A stretch of 53,408 nucleotides of DNA from Ectocarpus siliculosus (taxonomy: Eukaryota; Sar; Phaeophyceae; Ectocarpales; Ectocarpaceae): NCBI GenBank assembly GCA_000310025.1, contig FN649755.1:2110353-2163760 (forward strand). The letters run 5' to 3'. The translations under genes and the position numbers were made by a program. Below the pieces are notes generated by a model, which was given only the letters and a program-made list of their open reading frames with translations, did no database searches and was not told where the DNA came from. This document shows, one piece after another, positions 1 to 10,900 of this stretch. Positions within the stretch are counted from its first letter, which is position 1, and each line of letters starts with the position of its first letter.

Positions 1-53
1 TCCAGTAGTCATGTATCGCATGCCGTATTGTAGGGGTTGGCATGTACAGCGTT

Positions 54-686
54 TCATAAAATTTTTGGGGGGGGTAGGACCCGGGGGGGGGGGGGCGTAC
101 TCATTTGTTGCTTGCCGTAGTCATTTGACCATTGGACCACGCGTCCCTTTCGAGACGGAGCACCGTTCCTACACCTACTAGAGACACCACCAACATTTGG
201 GAGCTCTTTACGTTTCTGCCACAAACTCCATAAAAATTTCTTGCACATCTTATCCCCGTCCTCTAGGGCCTCTTGTGCCCACCATCTATCCCCAATTATC
301 GCGATCGTTTTTTCGCTGTTGTCTAATTTACCAAACTTGTCCATGTCACACCCTCTCTGTCTCATTTCCTCCTCGAGATCCTCTCTTTCCTTCCTGTACA
401 ACTCACACTCCCCAACTATGTGGGGTCTACTCTCCTCCGATTTGCCACATGGACATGTGTGTCTATCCTCCTCTTCCTCTCTCCTACGGCTGGTATACCT
501 CTTCCTCCGTTCTGGCAAGTCCAGATCGCCTACTCGAAATTGCAATTTCAGCTTTTTCGCATAGTCCATGGGGCCGTCCAAGTACTTCTTCATCCCTATC
601 CCTTCTTTCAACTTCCCGTATATCTCCAAGTGGTCTTCGCTTCGTACCTTCTTGCGAAGGGTTGTCTCCTCCCTACTCTCTAGCAT
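54..686 (-). pseudogene. LINE ORF C-terminal part, out of frame
   Basis: Continuation of the reverse transcriptase polypeptide in another frame. Taking one base out of the G run just upstream would link the two reading frames, so this is a frameshift rather than a second gene. It carries a Cys/His cluster (HTCPCG...H...C, roughly residues 76-95) of the kind found at the C terminus of many LINE polymerases, within a charged Glu/Lys/Arg-rich region. The last 40 or so residues are translated 3' tail and not genuine protein. The shift may be a real mutation or a homopolymer sequencing error. Confidence 0.7.
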
Positions 687-2193
687 CTCCTTGACTTTCG
701 TCTTGAACCCCCCCGAACCCTTCCGTGTCCAACGTCTCCTCCTCGTCTCCTATCTCCTTCCAAACCTTCTCTACCACCTTGTCCCATCTGATTCCCTTCT
801 TCCCTGGAGTCGCTTTTCCCCAAGCTGCCTCGTCAACCATGGCTGGTAGTCTATCGTCCGACATTCTACTTACCTTGTACTGCCACTTCAACTTCTGCAT
901 GTCTCTCTTTGTTTTAAGAGAGTACATTCCCAATTCTGCTCTCAATACAGTGTTGCTCGTTGTGCTTGAACATCCTAGTATTTTCTTGGCCGCTGCCATC
1001 TGCACCGTTTCCAGCTGCTTGACGGCCTTTTCGTTACCTTCCCATATCTCTCCTGCATACTCTAGCTTAGGTACAATCACCTTCAAGAGAATACACCTCT
1101 TAATCCTAGTGTCTAGGTGTGGGTCCGTAAGGATCTCATCCATCTTGCCTATCTGAGCTTTACCCTTCCCAATCAACTTCGCTATGTGTGCGTCCCATGA
1201 GCACTCCTTCGAAATCTCTACTCCCAGGTACGTATACTTGTCTACTACCGGTAGTTCTTCCTCCCCCCATTTCCATTTGAATTCTACGGGATTTTTCTTA
1301 TCTTCGTTACAGACCACTACTGCGCATTTTCCTACGTTCGCCGACAGTCTCCATTTTCGGGTGTATCCTACCGCCGCATCTATTTGTTCTTGCAACCCTT
1401 CTGGTGTTTCGGATACCCCCACGAAATCATCTGCAAACATCAGTCCGGACACACTCTTTCCCTCTACTTGGACTCCCTGTCTTACTGCTTCAACCGCCCT
1501 TATCAAATCGTTGATGTAAATCTTAAAAAGAGTGGGTGACATCGTACAGCCCTGTGCGACTCCTTGGAGTATATCCACGTACTTCGAAATTTCCCCATCC
1601 AACATCACCGCACTTCTTGTGCATTCTGTCATCTTTTTCAACATCCTCCACATTTTCCCCCGGATGCCGATGTCCCACATCTTTTTCCACAATCCATTGC
1701 GCCATACGGTGTCGTAGGCTTTTTGTATATCGAGGAAGAAACAGTATGTCGTACGCCCGGCGTCTTTCCTACCTTGGATGATTTTACTCAACGTATATAC
1801 ATGGTCTACACAACTACGATCTGGTCTAAATCCAGCTTGTCCTTCGCTGATCTTTTGTTTCCCCTCCAACATGTCTCCCATTCTATTGTCTATCATCTTG
1901 CCAAACAGTTTCCCCACTGTGCTCAACAGGGTTATCCCTCTATAATTCCCCGGCTCAGCTTTATCCCCCTTTTTGAACAGGTTCACGACTACTCCTTCTC
2001 TCCATCTCTTCGGCGCGTACTCGTGTTTCCATATCCAGTTGAATATCCGGACCAACATGTTAATCATCCCCTCCCCCCCCTGTTTCAAAAGCTCGTTCAC
2101 AATTCCATCAGCCCCTGCCGCTTTTCTATTCTTGAGTTTCGCTACGCAGTCCTCTACCTCTTCTGGGGGGGGGGGGGATACGGCACCGACCAC
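673..2193 (-). CDS. LINE reverse transcriptase, main ORF
   Basis: 506-residue ORF with the ordered motifs of a non-LTR reverse transcriptase: NRKAAGADG near residue 22 (fingers), NYRGITLLSTVGKLF near 83, QAGFRPDRSC near 119, FLDIQKAYD at 153-161 (motif A, first catalytic Asp), LQGVAQGCTMSP near 209 (motif B), FADD at 253-256 (motif C, paired catalytic Asp), then the thumb motif YTYLGVEI. The catalytic Asp residues are intact. The enzyme would copy element RNA at a nicked target site. The annotated start is only the first Met after the truncation; a full-length element would extend further 5'. The ORF ends early because of a one-base shift in a C/G run near 709-715, after which the frame continues in 54-686. 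Confidence 0.85.
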   Translation of the reverse strand: MVGAVSPPPPEEVEDCVAKLKNRKAAGADGIVNELLKQGGEGMINMLVRIFNWIWKHEYAPKRWREGVVVNLFKKGDKAEPGNYRGITLLSTVGKLFGKMIDNRMGDMLEGKQKISEGQAGFRPDRSCVDHVYTLSKIIQGRKDAGRTTYCFFLDIQKAYDTVWRNGLWKKMWDIGIRGKMWRMLKKMTECTRSAVMLDGEISKYVDILQGVAQGCTMSPTLFKIYINDLIRAVEAVRQGVQVEGKSVSGLMFADDFVGVSETPEGLQEQIDAAVGYTRKWRLSANVGKCAVVVCNEDKKNPVEFKWKWGEEELPVVDKYTYLGVEISKECSWDAHIAKLIGKGKAQIGKMDEILTDPHLDTRIKRCILLKVIVPKLEYAGEIWEGNEKAVKQLETVQMAAAKKILGCSSTTSNTVLRAELGMYSLKTKRDMQKLKWQYKVSRMSDDRLPAMVDEAAWGKATPGKKGIRWDKVVEKVWKEIGDEEETLDTEGFGGVQDESQGDARE

Positions 2194-2661
2194 TACGGTA
2201 CACTACACAACCAAACACAAAAACACGAGACGCATACACAAGGCCCCCCCCCCGAAGGGGGAACCGGTTCCCCGAGAGTGATGGCGAAACCCGAAACAAA
2301 AGGGGGTTTAACTTCTGCGATGGCTCGTCGTCCGGGTGTTGTCGGGGGGTGCACCCTTCCCTAAAGGCACAATTCTAAAGTTCTCAGGGAAGAAAGAAGG
2401 AAAAAATAAATCATGGGCACCGTCCACAGCTTTCTCACGAAGCACGACAACAACAATCGGCACGACTCGTACCTGCTCATGAAACGCGAAAAGGACAAAA
2501 TAAGGGCACGATTCAAAGCGCTTCTCACGACATGACAAATAAACACCAACAATTGGCACGATTTCTCAATCTATCAAGAGAAGAAAAGAAGACACTACTA
2601 TGTATGCCACGGCTACTAACTTTCTTACGACAAAAAAATAAAACACCAAGGAAAATCTCAC
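2194..2661. other. Non-coding stretch between LINE and ARPC3 exons
   Basis: No ARPC3 exon is found here on the minus strand, although the last third of that protein should follow. The stretch contains a C-rich patch with a small GGGGGA/TTCCCC inverted repeat (2243-2275) and is otherwise A-rich. It is most simply intron DNA of ARPC3 interrupted by the LINE. Confidence 0.5.
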
Positions 2662-3289
2662 CGGTCTCCTGCGCTGAGGTCCCCCCCGGGAAGAGGGTGC
2701 CAAGGTGCCACCCTGCCTGCCCCGGTGCGGCAAAGTTCTGCATCGCCAGGTTCGTGAGTGCCCTCGAGGCTGAAGCGGCGGCGCCAAGGCCGTGGCAGAA
2801 AGTACATAACAGCGACAAGGATTAGAACAAAATGGAAGGTTATTGAGAAAATCGTGCACAGTCGGTAGATTGTTGCTGAGCGGAGATAGTCCCGCAGGTT
2901 TCGACTTCGTCGTACGGCCGGGGCGTGCCATTGGCAGGCAGTTGGCTTGTCCTCTCCTTACATGTGGCGACAACGAGGCCGTAACGACCAACCACAAACC
3001 AACAACTTAGCGCATAAGACCAACCCTGCAACCAAAATATACACACCACCTGCCAATACAACAGCAACAGCAGCAGCAGCAGCAGCAATAACTACAACAA
3101 CCACTGATCCCCCGATAAATAGTTCACCTTCCTTCTTGCCGGGGTGCTTCTCTAGCTCCTTTAGGCACTGCTGGATGAAGAACGTCAGGTAGATCAGAGT
3201 CCTGTCAGCGGAACCCTCGATCTGGTAGTTCCGGAAGAGCACGTTGGCGCGGAAGTAGTACAAGGCCTCCTCCACTATGTCTTCTCGCC
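2662..3289 (-). CDS. ARPC3: Arp2/3 complex subunit 3 (ARPC3/p21), two internal exons
   Basis: Actin-nucleating Arp2/3 complex subunit, acting in the cytoplasm at branched actin. Exon 3289-3128 reads [21 protein letters not shown] then a segment with [20 protein letters not shown], a close match to the conserved N-terminal half of ARPC3. Exon 2769-2662 reads [20 protein letters not shown], matching the family's following NFAIPG segment. The exons join in phase (one base plus two) across a 358 bp intron with AAG|GTGAAC donor and TTCAG acceptor. The first exon (start Met and LLPL region) and the last exon (the KWW segment) were not found; the latter probably lies beyond position 1, past the LINE. 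The family is usually about 175 residues and about 90 are seen here. Confidence 0.85.
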
Positions 3290-3766
3290 CTAGGATAATA
3301 ATTTTCGAAGTGTGGGGGGGGGTGGGGGGGGGGGGGTCGGGACTCCCGCTCGTGCTCGTCAATGCGTGCGAAGCCGTGCTTGATAAGAGTACACATCATG
3401 CCGTCTTTCACACGCACACGCCGTTTTTAACCGTGAAAAGCGGGAGAGAGCAAGTCAAAACCGGGACGGGATATCATAACCGGGACGTGATATGATTTGT
3501 CCAGGACGGAGCACGCGATTGGGGGCTCCACAGACAGGGCCCGCGTAGGTAGAATCATCCGTGAAAGAAGCGCTGCGGCGAAGCTGCACGAATGGTGGGC
3601 TGCACCTCCCCCCCCAAAAGAAACCGTGTGGGTGGATACAGCGGTAGCGAGGAGGTCACGTCCGGTTGCAGGGGAGAGTAATTCGCGCTACGCTCTGGTG
3701 CGAAAATCTCAAGTGCTTTCTAGAATTACAGTCGATGGCACTGCTGCTGCGTTTACCGTAAGTTGT

Positions 3767-3995
3767 GTAAGATATCACACCCCCTGGACCGATTTTCACA
3801 TCTCAGTTCCTCGGCAGGAAAAGCAGCGACGGTGCCGAAAATGGCGGCGTTACAAACCCTTCGTTGAGACCTTTCCGAAAACGCACCATGTGGTTTCGAC
3901 ATCTTCTTCGTCGTGGAGTATTTGAGCTTCGAAAATGGGTCCAGGGGGTGTGGTATCTTGCGTATGAAACCTACGGTAGTTGTTTCATGTACCGT
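3767..3995 (+). repeat. Dispersed repeat, copy 1
   Basis: Resembles 50797-51005 over about 210 bases in the same orientation. Shared landmarks in order: CACACCCCCTGGACC, GACGGTGCC, GACCTTTCCGAAAA or an equivalent, CGTCGTGGA, TTTGAGCTT, and a CCTACGGT end. The copies are strongly diverged. No ends, terminal repeats or coding potential are apparent, so the class is unknown. Confidence 0.5.
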
Positions 3996-6538
3996 TTCGG
4001 CCAAACGGCGTGAGACGGGGGCACGCGCCGCCGGTACCACCGCCCACCACGTCCTCCGCGTTAGGCTGAGCGTGAAACGCACGGATGACCACCGGACTAC
4101 AACCCTGACTGGTAGTCGTGGCTTAACAGCTAGACGGACTCCGGCCGGCAGTAGCTTTTCGTTGAGAAGCACGTATGACGGCTGGACCGCCAGTCAACGG
4201 GCTGAACGGTAGTTGTGCAGTGGCCTTCGTGCTTCTCAACAAAATTGTCAGTACTTCCAAAACACTATCCTTGGCTGCCACGCCCACCGCAAAAAAAAAC
4301 AAACAAAAAGCTTGCCTGGTTGCTCGGGAAATCGTGAAAATACAGGTAGGTAGCCCTCGCCGACGCTATGGATTCATTGCTAATCTATCTTAGACTCTAA
4401 AGATGGAGATGGATTCGTTGGGTCATATCGGGAAAAACAAACAAAAAAGCTTGCCTGGTTGTGCCAGCGGGGCCGGTCCTCGTACGGTGGTACTCAGCGG
4501 CAGAATCGCGCACCCGCAGCAGACTTGCGCGTTCTCGTCGGTTTGCTTGGAGTGATACGCCGGCTTGTGAGTGGTTGTTGGTTTGTTTGGTGGGAGAGCA
4601 GGTCCGAGCAAGGACAGCACAGCAAGGAAGGGGAGACATGGGATTAGTAAACGGATGTGGAAGTTGATTATTTACAGCAGTAGGAGTGGTAGTTTCGTTC
4701 ATGATTGGTTTGTGTGACGGAGAACAGATTCGACCAAGAATAGCGCTCAAGGGGAGACGGGGGAATAGAGGACGTAAAACTAACTATGCATGAGAAATTT
4801 TAAGAAGGTTTCGCTTGACGTAGAATTTCTTAACACCAGACATGGATATTTCACAAATACGGCTGTGTGCAGGTGTTTCCACCACGCATGTACTTAAAGG
4901 TCCTTTAAACAGACTCGAGTAGCTACAGATAGAGGCCAACCGGTCGGGTGACAGAGCGTATGCATACCCAACAGTGCGGTCACGGGAGCCGAAAGACGAG
5001 CTGCTGTTGCCACTACTTGCTGACGCATGGACCGATCCCCCTGAAGAACCAGAACCCACGCTCCGAGTGGCGAAGTGGCTACCTACCCGATTTCACCCAA
5101 AGGACGAACCACACGCTGGTCATTATCCTTGCGTGTGATGCGCCAAACCATCCGGGGGGGGGGGGGGGGGGTATACTGCAGTGCATGGAAGCAGGCGCTG
5201 AAGAACATATATGGCAAAACACGTGCCGACCAGTGCTGATTTCATCGCAAGGTAAGGCATGAGTGAGATAGGCTCCTCCAGCACTACCGTATGGCATTCT
5301 TGGCAGTGCATCAGCTACTACGGGCGGATGTGCCAAACACACGGCGTGGACACCCCCGCCGGGAGTCGGGACACAAGGGGCTGCGCTGGCTACTACGGTA
5401 CCCGCTGTCTCCCCTCATCCGGAACTCAGCAGACAATGAGAGGAACGCTTCCACGAAGAAGCACCTCTCTCACCCCAGAGCACACGAGCAAAGCAAGCAT
5501 CGAGGTAGAGCGCTCGGCAGGCAGAGACCAGCAAGGACGGGGGCTACCGGCGGGCGGAGGGATGGGTTGCCGGTTGCCCTAACGACACCAGTGTGCGCAA
5601 GAAAGCGAAAATTCCGCCGCATTTCTGTCTGCATAAGACATCGACGAGACTCGTCACTACTATTCTTATGGGGCTCACCATAGTTGATACACAGACGCAA
5701 ACCGAGCTACTCCACACAGCTGAGGAAGAAGAAGAGAGAGATAGAGAGAGAGGTTGACAATGGGGCGGACAATGCAACCGGGGAGGGACGGCGAGACAAC
5801 GGGGGGACGCGGCTATAGAAATGGCACACCCCTTGTTTCTCAATATAGATTCTGCGAGCCCCCCATTACTTTGCTTGTTGACTTGTTTGCCCACACACAG
5901 CCTCGTATCTTACGTCCATGACGAGCGTGCGCGTCGCCCGGGTACTCCCTCAGGCGCTACAGGATATCAGATCGCACACGAGCGCATAGAGAAGACCCGT
6001 TGCGAACGGGTGTAGCGGTTGGAAAATTCACGAACTCTCGCCAGGTCCTCGCGAAAGATCCAGAACACCTTGAAACACCGGATCCACACCCCTCGGGCTT
6101 CGCCAGCGAGAAAAGGCCCCTTGGAAGGTAAGACCCTCTACTAGAGGAGTTGGGTGGGAAGCTCCTATCCAATGAAGTGACTGATGAAGTAAGGCGCTGG
6201 AAACATCAGATCGCTGCGCGAGTGTGTAATGTACTCCATCATGCCATTTGTGGAGCACATGGCGGAGATCCCACCACGAAAGGCACACTGCTGTCGAGGA
6301 CGGTCCCCTCTCTTCTCGCGGGCCATAGTTGTCGTGCACCGCAGTACTCTACGTTGAAGACGCTCGAGTGCAACAAAAAGGGGCACGGCCCGAACGAGCT
6401 GTTGGTAAGACGCAATGATCCAATTCTTACCGGTCGAACTGCTTCCTTCGTCCTTCGAAAATCAAACCAGCAGAAACTATTAATACTATAAGTACGAAGC
6501 AGGACTTGTCATCGCTGACAACATGTTCTATTATAGTC

Positions 6539-6604
6539 TACTCCCCAAACCCAAAAACAATTAGATCCCAAACCCAAAAACAATTAATTAAATCAAACAC
6601 CCCT
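6539..6604 (+). repeat. MITE-like arm (CCCAAACCC... family), two partial arms
   Basis: Two tandem copies of the motif starting CCCAAACCCAAAAACAATTA, the second running on to ATCAAACACCCC. The same arm forms the foldback element at 21961-22112. The matching inverted arm is not seen nearby, so this is a solo or eroded end. Confidence 0.6.
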
Positions 6605-7115
6605 ATATTTGGGAAGGATTGATGTAAGAGTGAACGAGGGTGGGGACGCACAGGGCGGGGAAGGGAGCCCTTCCGCTCGCGGTGTTGTTCCATGATTTCG
6701 ATAAACGTTGGATTTCGGCTTCTAGAACCCACAACAGTAACTCCCAGGCGAGGGGGCCGCGCTTCTTCGCCATCAGCATGGACTTCTTCCACTATTTCCG
6801 CTCCGTCGGACGAGGCCTATGTGCAGCAGTAAACAACGACATTTCACCTCTCGCTTTGGTTTCAAATTGATCAAATGCGCCGGGGGGATCGCAGTACCTC
6901 CTCATACAAGATGGTAAGTGGAAAGTTTTAATTCCAGCAAAATGTGCCCGTAGGCTCGTGCGTTGTTACGTTGTTACCATTGGCTCGTTTACCACACAGC
7001 GACGGTGTTGAGTTGTGGGGGCGCCAGTGTGATTTGCAGAGAGGGGTGGTGGTGTTAATCTCATCATGAGCAAAGAGAGGGAGGCAACTCAAAAGCGTGT
7101 GATGGGGTGACCAGA

Positions 7116-7462
7116 CTCTCGCTTCCTCCGCCGATAGCTAACAGCAGTTACGTAGTAGGACACACGCTGTTCCCGCCGTCTCGCCCTCGCTGTGGTGTGT
7201 CTCCCTCCCCCTTTGTCCATGTCTGGCTCCGTGTGTGTGGTGTCACGTGCGAGCCGATGTCCCACAGGCCGCTGCTGCCGCTCGCTGCAAACAAAAAGCA
7301 ATCGAGACCCACAACTACCAAACATGTACTCTCCCCTCGCTTCCTCCACCGATAGCTAACAGCAGCCGTAGTAGGACACACCCTGCTCCCGTCTCGCTCT
7401 CGCCCAAACTCTCGCTGTGGTGCATGTCTGCCTCCCCCGTTGTCCATGTCTGGCGCCGATCC
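7116..7462 (+). repeat. Spaced direct duplication (~130 bp units, 218 bp apart)
   Basis: The unit beginning CTCGCTTCCTCC, followed by GATAGCTAACAGCAG, and ending with TTGTCCATGTCTGGC occurs at about 7118-7235 and again at about 7336-7462. Long minus-strand reading frames across it come from the repeat and are not taken as genes. Confidence 0.65.
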
Positions 7463-7910
7463 ATGTCTCTTGCATGAGCTGACGTACGCATACGTCTGGT
7501 TCCACCCAAGCTTCCTCCTCGGTCTCGGGGCCGCGTGAATCCGACATTGATGTCGGCACAAATCCTGTGCTATCTTGACGCGCCGACCACAGATTGAACA
7601 GAAGGTTCGAGGCAGGAGGGCAAGCAATATTTCATCGCAGCTAAACCACAGCAGCCAGGCCCGCCGTTCTCGGGATCGACCATCGTGTTGCCGATTCTTC
7701 CAATCAGCCGTGTCACAAGGCTTGCCTATCGATAATAAATATTTCGGCCTAAGAAAAGCTTTTCGGTCTTGTTTGCAGGTATACGGAGGCACCTCTCTCC
7801 ATTTCCGTCAAAACAACAAGCAGTGTATTTTTTCGGGTGCCTGTTCCTTTTTTCAACAAGCGAACAGTTTCCATACCCACTAGCCGATGCTGACCCCTGA
7901 CTGTCCCCAG

Positions 7911-10900
7911 GGCTCACGATGCGCGTACGGGAGGACCCCCGGGGCGCCGCGGAGCTCTTCTGCGGGCAGCACGGCATCACCGACGCGAAGACGATCGATC
8001 TCCTGGGGGAAACCCTGGCGGAACTGCACAATTCCTCGCCGTCTTCACCTCCTTCGTCGATGCATCGGCCGTCGTCTCTGACGTCGCAATATTCAACACA
8101 GCCATCCCCACCACCACTGGAGGCAGAGGAGTCCACGTGGGGGGCACCGCGGAGAGGAAATGGTGGAGTGGACGAGGGTGCAGCATCCACCAGAGGGGGC
8201 CGATCCGGAGAGCAAGCAGGACGAGACGCGGAGGAAGCAGTAGAGGGAGCGTTGGCGGGAACACGCGTGGAGGAAATCGCACGGAAAATGAGGGGTGAGG
8301 CTCACTGGGGCGTCTCCCATTCACCCTGTTACCCCCTTCCTGAGGCCGGTTGCTCCGTCCGCAAATATTGCTTGCCCTGCCACAGGCCGTCTCCTCTCTC
8401 CCCCCCCATAAATCGGTGCGACCCGCTCGATCCCACTCTCGTCCGAACCCGATAAGTTACGTGTTGTATCCTTCCGCAAGCCCCAGGCAGGGAAACATCA
8501 ACGCCCCGTGCCCGCCGCTCATCCTACCTTAGACCCCCTTTCATGTAGCTCTCCCTCTTTCCTGGTATATCTCGCCCCCTAATTTCCCCTTCTGCTTCTC
8601 CGTCGAATTCTGATGGCGACCTTGAGAACCGTTCTCGTCCCAGCCCCCTCCTCTCACCCCACCCGGTCAAACGGTCTAATTGCTAACGCTTACGAAACAT
8701 GCGCACAACCCCCCCCTTCCCCGTCCCCATCCAAACAGCAACGGCAGAGGCCTCCCACGACCCCGCCGACCCCGCCTCGGTGTTCGTAGACCTTCTCGTC
8801 AACGGGGACCCCGCCCCGCTCGTGTTCCGCATCCCTCCCAAGAAGGCGCCTCACCGGCAGCCGCGATTATCCGACGGCGGCGTTTCTGAACTGCAAGGAG
8901 AGACGGGACAACCACAACAAGGGAGGGAAGGGGAGGAGAAGGAGGAGTGGGGTATGGAAGATGCGTGGGAGGAGGAGGAGGAAAATAAGAAGGAGGAGAT
9001 TGCGGCGGCAGCTGCAGCGTGGTGCCGAGAGTTCGGGGCCAACCGACCCGAAGAAATAGCTTTCGTGGAGACCGAGATCGAGAAGGCCGTTGAGTCGGCC
9101 GCGGAGGCGGCGGAGGCGTCAGCAGCGGTCAGGCCAGCGGCGGCGACCGCTGGCGTAAACGGAAGGTACCATGCCCCGACGGCAGCTTCGGGGGCTCGCG
9201 AAGAAGGACATTCGGCAGCAGTATCCGGTGCCCGGGAGCTGCTGCAGAGGAAAGAGTCGGAGTTGTCGGACAAGGACGGCGTGCGGCCGAAGCGAAGCGA
9301 TCTCGAGGACAGCAGCAGCCGCGGGAAGATGAGGAGGGGCACGGTAGAGGAACGCCTGACGCTGTCGTCCGTGCTTGCGCCGGACGTAGAGAAGGGCACG
9401 AGCATCTTCTGGGTGAAGGTATTCGGTGTACATAGCATGTCATATGCTTACCTTAGTTGTCGAGCATCCTCGGTCTTGTAGTTGTGGAGCATTCTCGATT
9501 ATGTGGCCACACGATACAGGTCGTCCGTGTCCCCATCCCTTCTTGAGAGGTCGTATCCCCGAAACCACGAGCAAACATGCCACCCTAAACCCCGCACGCA
9601 ATGGTGTTGCACAAATCGCGTGCAGGTGGATCCCAGTCTGCCGGAGGCATACGTGACGGCAGGCTCCTCCGCGCTCGAAATTTCGGAGCGTTTTTGCCGG
9701 ACACACAACCTAGGGCCGTCGCAGGTTCCCCTGGTGCGGACACGATGTGACCTGACGCTCCGAACATCTATTCATGAATCTTTTCAGACCTTGGTTGTTT
9801 TTCTCGCCTCGTCTGTTGAACACCTTTGAAGTTTGCCGTTGTGTTGTCCTCCGACTCCTCTTAACTGCGTTCTATTAGTTGCGGTTCTCACCGAGTACAT
9901 ACATTGAAATGAGATGCCGCGAAGAGAGAACCGACAACGCCAACAGCAACGGCAACACCACCACCACCACCACCACGCGCGATCTCGAAGAACGCTTCAT
10001 TCTCCACCTGGCGGTATCTTATGAAAAGGTGGCATGGAAGCTGCTTGACGCGTACCCGGCGCAGATGGAGGCTGCCAGGAGGGACGGAACGCTGCTGCCG
10101 GCTAGGGTAACGCTGCGGCACGCAGCCTGCCAACGAGAGGTGCAGGCAAGGAGACGCCACACCTGCGGCAAAATGTTTACATAGAAAATATAGTCTTGAA
10201 AAGCGGCGAAAACCGTCGACACTACTGTACTGGTGTTTTTGGGGGAATTTCTTGGGAACTCTGAGTGGGAACTGAACGGCACTAGAATCTCAGCGTTCTT
10301 TTCACTTCAATCAAGCACCGTTCGTTGTCGTGGGATAGTGTCTTCTCTCGTGCAGACCGCGAGCTCGAGGAAAGCGTGGGTACGGTACGCGGTCAGTTGG
10401 TGGATCCCAAAAAGCTCCATCCTGGCCATCCCCGCTCCCGTCCTAGCGAAACACCCCCCCGACCAACATCAACCACACAATATTGCCCCGCAGGTGGCGT
10501 TCGTCTTGATCGTTGCAGTGTTGTGGGTCGCACGAAGCCGGCGTTGGTGGTTGTTCAAGCGTGCGACTCCCGCTCCCGCCGACTATCGACGGAGGAAAAA
10601 AGGAACCCCGCTGATCCTGTCCCGAGCGTACAGACTACTGGCCCGTGCCTGGGGACGCACGCGGGGCAAGAACACCCGGGGACGGAGAACTGTCATCCCC
10701 TCCCCCGGAGGGTGCAAGGTTGAGACTCCTCCGGTTTGTCACGATCGAGGCGACGTCCGCACTGGTTTCGTCGGCCGCTACTTCTTTGGTCGCGTTCTCC
10801 GCACGGCACGCGGGAAGAACGTCACCGCTGCACGCGCAGAGGTGGACGGCGACGGTCCTGCCTCTTCTGCAGCTCCGACAATCGCCGCCAAAAGGGCTCC

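Larger units (their letters stand above)
54..2193 (-). mobile_element. 5'-truncated non-LTR (LINE) retrotransposon
   Basis: Minus-strand element carrying a reverse transcriptase and a C-terminal Cys/His region but no visible endonuclease or ORF1, so it is 5'-truncated as LINE copies often are. The 5' limit is set at a run of 13 C (minus strand, 2165-2177), beyond which nothing LINE-like is seen. The 3' end carries long C runs (plus-strand G runs around 65-95). The last 70 bases before them match the 3' end of the SINE-like repeats at 30994-31610 and 52226-53408. It lies in the same orientation as ARPC3, just downstream of that gene's visible exons. No target-site duplication could be identified. 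Confidence 0.8.
3290..7910. other. 4.6 kb without a recognised gene
   Basis: No reading frame here resembles a known family. The first exon of ARPC3 and the missing 5' exons of gene A should lie in this interval but were not found. It contains G runs at about 3308-3336 and 5154-5171, a dispersed repeat (3767-3995), MITE-like arms (6539-6604) and a spaced duplication (7116-7462). Confidence 0.5.

Noticed and set aside
90-165. tRNA A-box-like sequence (TGGTCCAATGG on the minus strand) in the LINE/SINE tail
   Set aside because: No B box follows at the right distance and no cloverleaf can be folded, so a tRNA or tRNA-derived SINE head is not supported.
7148-7792. 214-codon minus-strand ORF
   Set aside because: It runs through a duplicated non-coding unit, which explains its repeated protein segments.
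10233-10493. N-terminal part of the 450-codon plus-strand ORF ending at 11585
   Set aside because: This part lies before a clear CCCCGCAG acceptor at 10493 and is conserved with the duplicate copy as intron; the exon starts at 10494.
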